64,000 bases of DNA, taken from positions 806,001 to 870,000 of the forward strand of contig NZ_FOMD01000001.1 in assembly GCF_900112525.1 (NCBI RefSeq), in the 5' to 3' direction. The notes beneath the pieces were generated by a model. The model was not told the DNA's origin. It saw nothing but the letters and a program-made list of their open reading frames with translations, and did no database searches. The DNA comes from Klenkia taihuensis. Its GTDB lineage: Bacteria; Actinomycetota; Actinomycetes; Mycobacteriales; Geodermatophilaceae. The position numbers were made by a program, and so were the translations under genes. This document shows positions 62,531-64,000 of this stretch, in pieces (the first letter of the stretch is position 1; each line of letters starts with the position of its first letter).

Positions 62531-63280
62531 GTGCCCAGTGCGCTCGTCACCGGCCTGAGCCGACGGGCCGGCATAGCGGCGTCCGTGGCGGAGCGCCTGG
62601 CCGCGGACGGCTGGGCGGTGTCGGCCACCGGCTGGCCGCAGCACGACGAGGAGCAGCCGTGGGGCGCGGACGCCGACGTCCCCGTGCCGGCCGGCGTCCA
62701 CTGGGAGGCCGCCGACCTGGCCGACCCCGGCGTCCCCGCCCGGCTGGTCGAGGCGCACGCCGCCCGGCACGGCGGGCTCGACGCGTTGGTCGCGGTGCAC
62801 GCGCGCTCCAGCGACCAGGACCTGGCCACGGTGACCGCCGACGAGCTCGACGCCTCCTTCGCCGTCAACGCCCGCGCCACCGTGCTGCTCGTGCAGGCCG
62901 CCGCCCGGCTCGGGGTGCGCCGCGTCGTGCTGTTCACCACCGGCGTCCACCAGGGCCCGATGCCGACCGAGGTGCCCTACGCGCTGTCCAAGGCCGCCGT
63001 GCAGGGCATGACCGCCTCGCTGGCCGCCGCGCTGGCGCCGTCCGGGGCGACGCTGAACACGGTCAACCCCGGGCCGAACGACACCGGCTGGGCCGACGAC
63101 GGCACCCGCGCCTGGCTCGCCGACCGGATGCCGCTGGCCCGGCGCTGGGGGACGCCGGCCGACGCGGCGGAGCTCGTCGCCTTCCTCGTGTCGGAGCAGG
63201 CCGGGTGGATCACCGGGCAGACGATCGACTCCGACGGTGGGTGGGGCATCCGCGCCGGCGTCGCCCCGCGCGGCGGGTGA
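62531..63280 (+). CDS. Short-chain dehydrogenase/reductase (SDR)
   Basis: 249 residues from GTG 62531 (GAGGA upstream). Cofactor motif 'TGLSRRAGIAASVAERLAADG' (T-G-x3-R-x-G-I form), 'VNARATVLL' (N-A-x-A region), catalytic 'YALSK' and C-terminal 'SEQAGWITGQTIDSDGGWG' (typical SDR end). The usual catalytic Ser region reads 'LFTTGVHQG', with Thr in place of Ser. Likely NAD(P)-dependent oxidoreductase with unknown substrate; resembles 3-oxoacyl-ACP reductase-like SDRs. Confidence 0.87.
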   Translation: MPSALVTGLSRRAGIAASVAERLAADGWAVSATGWPQHDEEQPWGADADVPVPAGVHWEAADLADPGVPARLVEAHAARHGGLDALVAVHARSSDQDLATVTADELDASFAVNARATVLLVQAAARLGVRRVVLFTTGVHQGPMPTEVPYALSKAAVQGMTASLAAALAPSGATLNTVNPGPNDTGWADDGTRAWLADRMPLARRWGTPADAAELVAFLVSEQAGWITGQTIDSDGGWGIRAGVAPRGG

Positions 63281-63334
63281 GGTCCCGGGCAGGCCGTACC
63301 CGCGGGGGCGTCCGCGACGGCGCGCGGCCTCGCC

Positions 63335-63340
63335 TAGGTT
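63335..63340 (+). promoter_or_regulatory. -10 box TAGGTT, leaderless promoter
   Basis: TAGGTT is followed by 6 nt and ATG 63347; no Shine-Dalgarno is present. Confidence 0.5.
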
Positions 63341-63346
63341 GGGCGG

Positions 63347-63751
63347 ATGGACGCGCAGCCGACACCCCCCGGTCCGCAGCCCGCCCGGTCCCGCGGGCCG
63401 CTGCTCGCCGTGGGCGGGGCGGCGCTGGTCGTCGGGCTGGGCCTGGGGTGGCTGCTGCCGTCCCCGCTGTCCTCCGGGGGCGGGGCCGATGCCGCCGGCA
63501 TGCACGCGCAGGCGTGCGACCTCGCGGCCGGGGCGTTCCCCGACGGCGTCGACGAGGACGGCGCCCGGCTCGGCGACGGGCCGGGTCTGCAGCAGCTCCT
63601 GGCCATCTCGAGCCTGGCCCAGGCCGCGGGTGCCGCCGACGACTCCTACGCCGATGCGGCTGACGCCGGGGCGGTCCTCGGTCGGGGCGTCACGACCTCC
63701 GACCTCGACGGCATCAACACCTCCCTGGCCGACCTGCGCGCCACCTGCTGA
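63347..63751 (+). CDS. Small membrane-anchored protein
   Basis: 134 residues. A short Pro-rich cytoplasmic start and one helix ('PLLAVGGAALVVGLGLGWLLP') precede an extracytoplasmic ~85-residue Ala/Asp-rich helical part with Cys near each end ('AQACDLAAGAF', 'LRATC'). No family recognised; in design it recalls the lipoproteins at 403 and 6445 (helical domain with two Cys) but without a lipobox. The 118 bp after it hold nothing I can identify. Confidence 0.65.
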   Translation: MDAQPTPPGPQPARSRGPLLAVGGAALVVGLGLGWLLPSPLSSGGGADAAGMHAQACDLAAGAFPDGVDEDGARLGDGPGLQQLLAISSLAQAAGAADDSYADAADAGAVLGRGVTTSDLDGINTSLADLRATC

Positions 63752-63869
63752 CCGGTGGGCGCGGCCGAGACGGTCCCCGTCGTCGACGGCGAGGTCCGCG
63801 GGGTGCGATGAGCCACAGGCTGGACGGCGGTCCTCACCTGCAGACGTCCCCGGCGAGAACGAGGTCACC

Positions 63870-64000
63870 GTGAAGCTGCTGCTCACCTCCGGCGGGGTCA
63901 CCAACCCCGGGATCCGCGAGGCCCTGGTCGACCTGCTCGGCAAGCCCGTCGAGCAGGCGCACGCGCTGTGCATCCCGACGGCGCAGTGGGGCCACCCGAT
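63870..64000 (+). CDS. Peptidase E (S51)/type 1 glutamine amidotransferase-like protein, 5' part
   Basis: GTG 63870 opens 'KLLLTSGGVTNPGIREALVDLLGKPVEQAHALCIPTAQ', running off the window end. The start 'LLLTSGG..N..I...L..L.GK....A..l.IPTA' is the N-terminus of peptidase E-like proteins (dipeptidase E, S51). The catalytic residues lie beyond the window, so activity cannot be judged. Confidence 0.72.
   Translation, partial: MKLLLTSGGVTNPGIREALVDLLGKPVEQAHALCIPTAQWGHP

Overview
The window is very GC-rich, has strongly GC-biased third codon positions, uses many GTG starts and packs same-strand genes with 4-base ATGA/GTGA overlaps. Together with a type VII (ESX) secretion locus, GAF-ANTAR regulators, a DUF222-HNH (13E12-like) gene with a LexA-type box, and many leaderless -10 (TANNNT) promoters 6-7 nt before the start codon, this points to a high-GC actinomycete. 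Geodermatophilaceae (Blastococcus, Geodermatophilus or Modestobacter) is my best guess; that is inference. I see no rRNA, tRNA, CRISPR or insertion sequence.

Layout. 1-6.95 kb: the end of an M23 peptidase, two paralogous lipoproteins, a metallo-beta-lactamase fold hydrolase/acyl-CoA ligase/GMC oxidoreductase operon, a MinD/ParA-like ATPase and a GNAT. 7.0-25 kb: ESX locus. eccE and eccC lie on the minus strand; eccD, eccB and two WXG100 genes on the plus strand; a mycosin with a degenerate active site and an EccA-like AAA ATPase with a beta-helix N-terminus on the minus strand; then SseB-like genes, a collagen-like substrate candidate, a YbaB-like protein and another WXG100-like protein.

25.0-34.5 kb: a 9.5 kb stop-free frame that starts with a T7SS toxin trunk and carries, in the same frame, an HExxH domain, an unrecognised domain, a papain-like (Tox-PL) domain and a membrane-hairpin/coiled-coil domain. 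Five small immunity-like genes sit inside it, all in the +1 frame. Two of them look like free-standing EF-Tu domain II barrels. This is the most unusual part of the window.

34.5-38.4 kb: four tandem PqqD-like/winged-helix paralogs and membrane proteins. 38.5-40.7 kb: a subtilisin-inhibitor-like lipoprotein, a TetR regulator with a double palindromic operator, and a divergent membrane exporter. 40.6-43.0 kb: a STAS-GAF-GAF/ANTAR-GAF/ANTAR operon. 43.2-49.2 kb: 4-hydroxybenzoate to protocatechuate to 3-oxoadipate catabolism (pobA, an IclR regulator, pcaHGBDC). 49.2-53.1 kb: an EAL-DICT-LOV-GGDEF light/c-di-GMP protein and a single-pass membrane protein. 53.5-59.6 kb: six overlapping glycosyltransferase genes. 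59.6-64 kb: small membrane proteins, the HNH gene, a short-chain dehydrogenase, a small anchored protein and the start of a peptidase-E-like gene.

The ESX genes, the substrate candidates and the toxin array probably form one secretion island, with the ATPases EccC and EccA, the channel parts EccB/D/E and the mycosin exporting WXG100 and toxin proteins.
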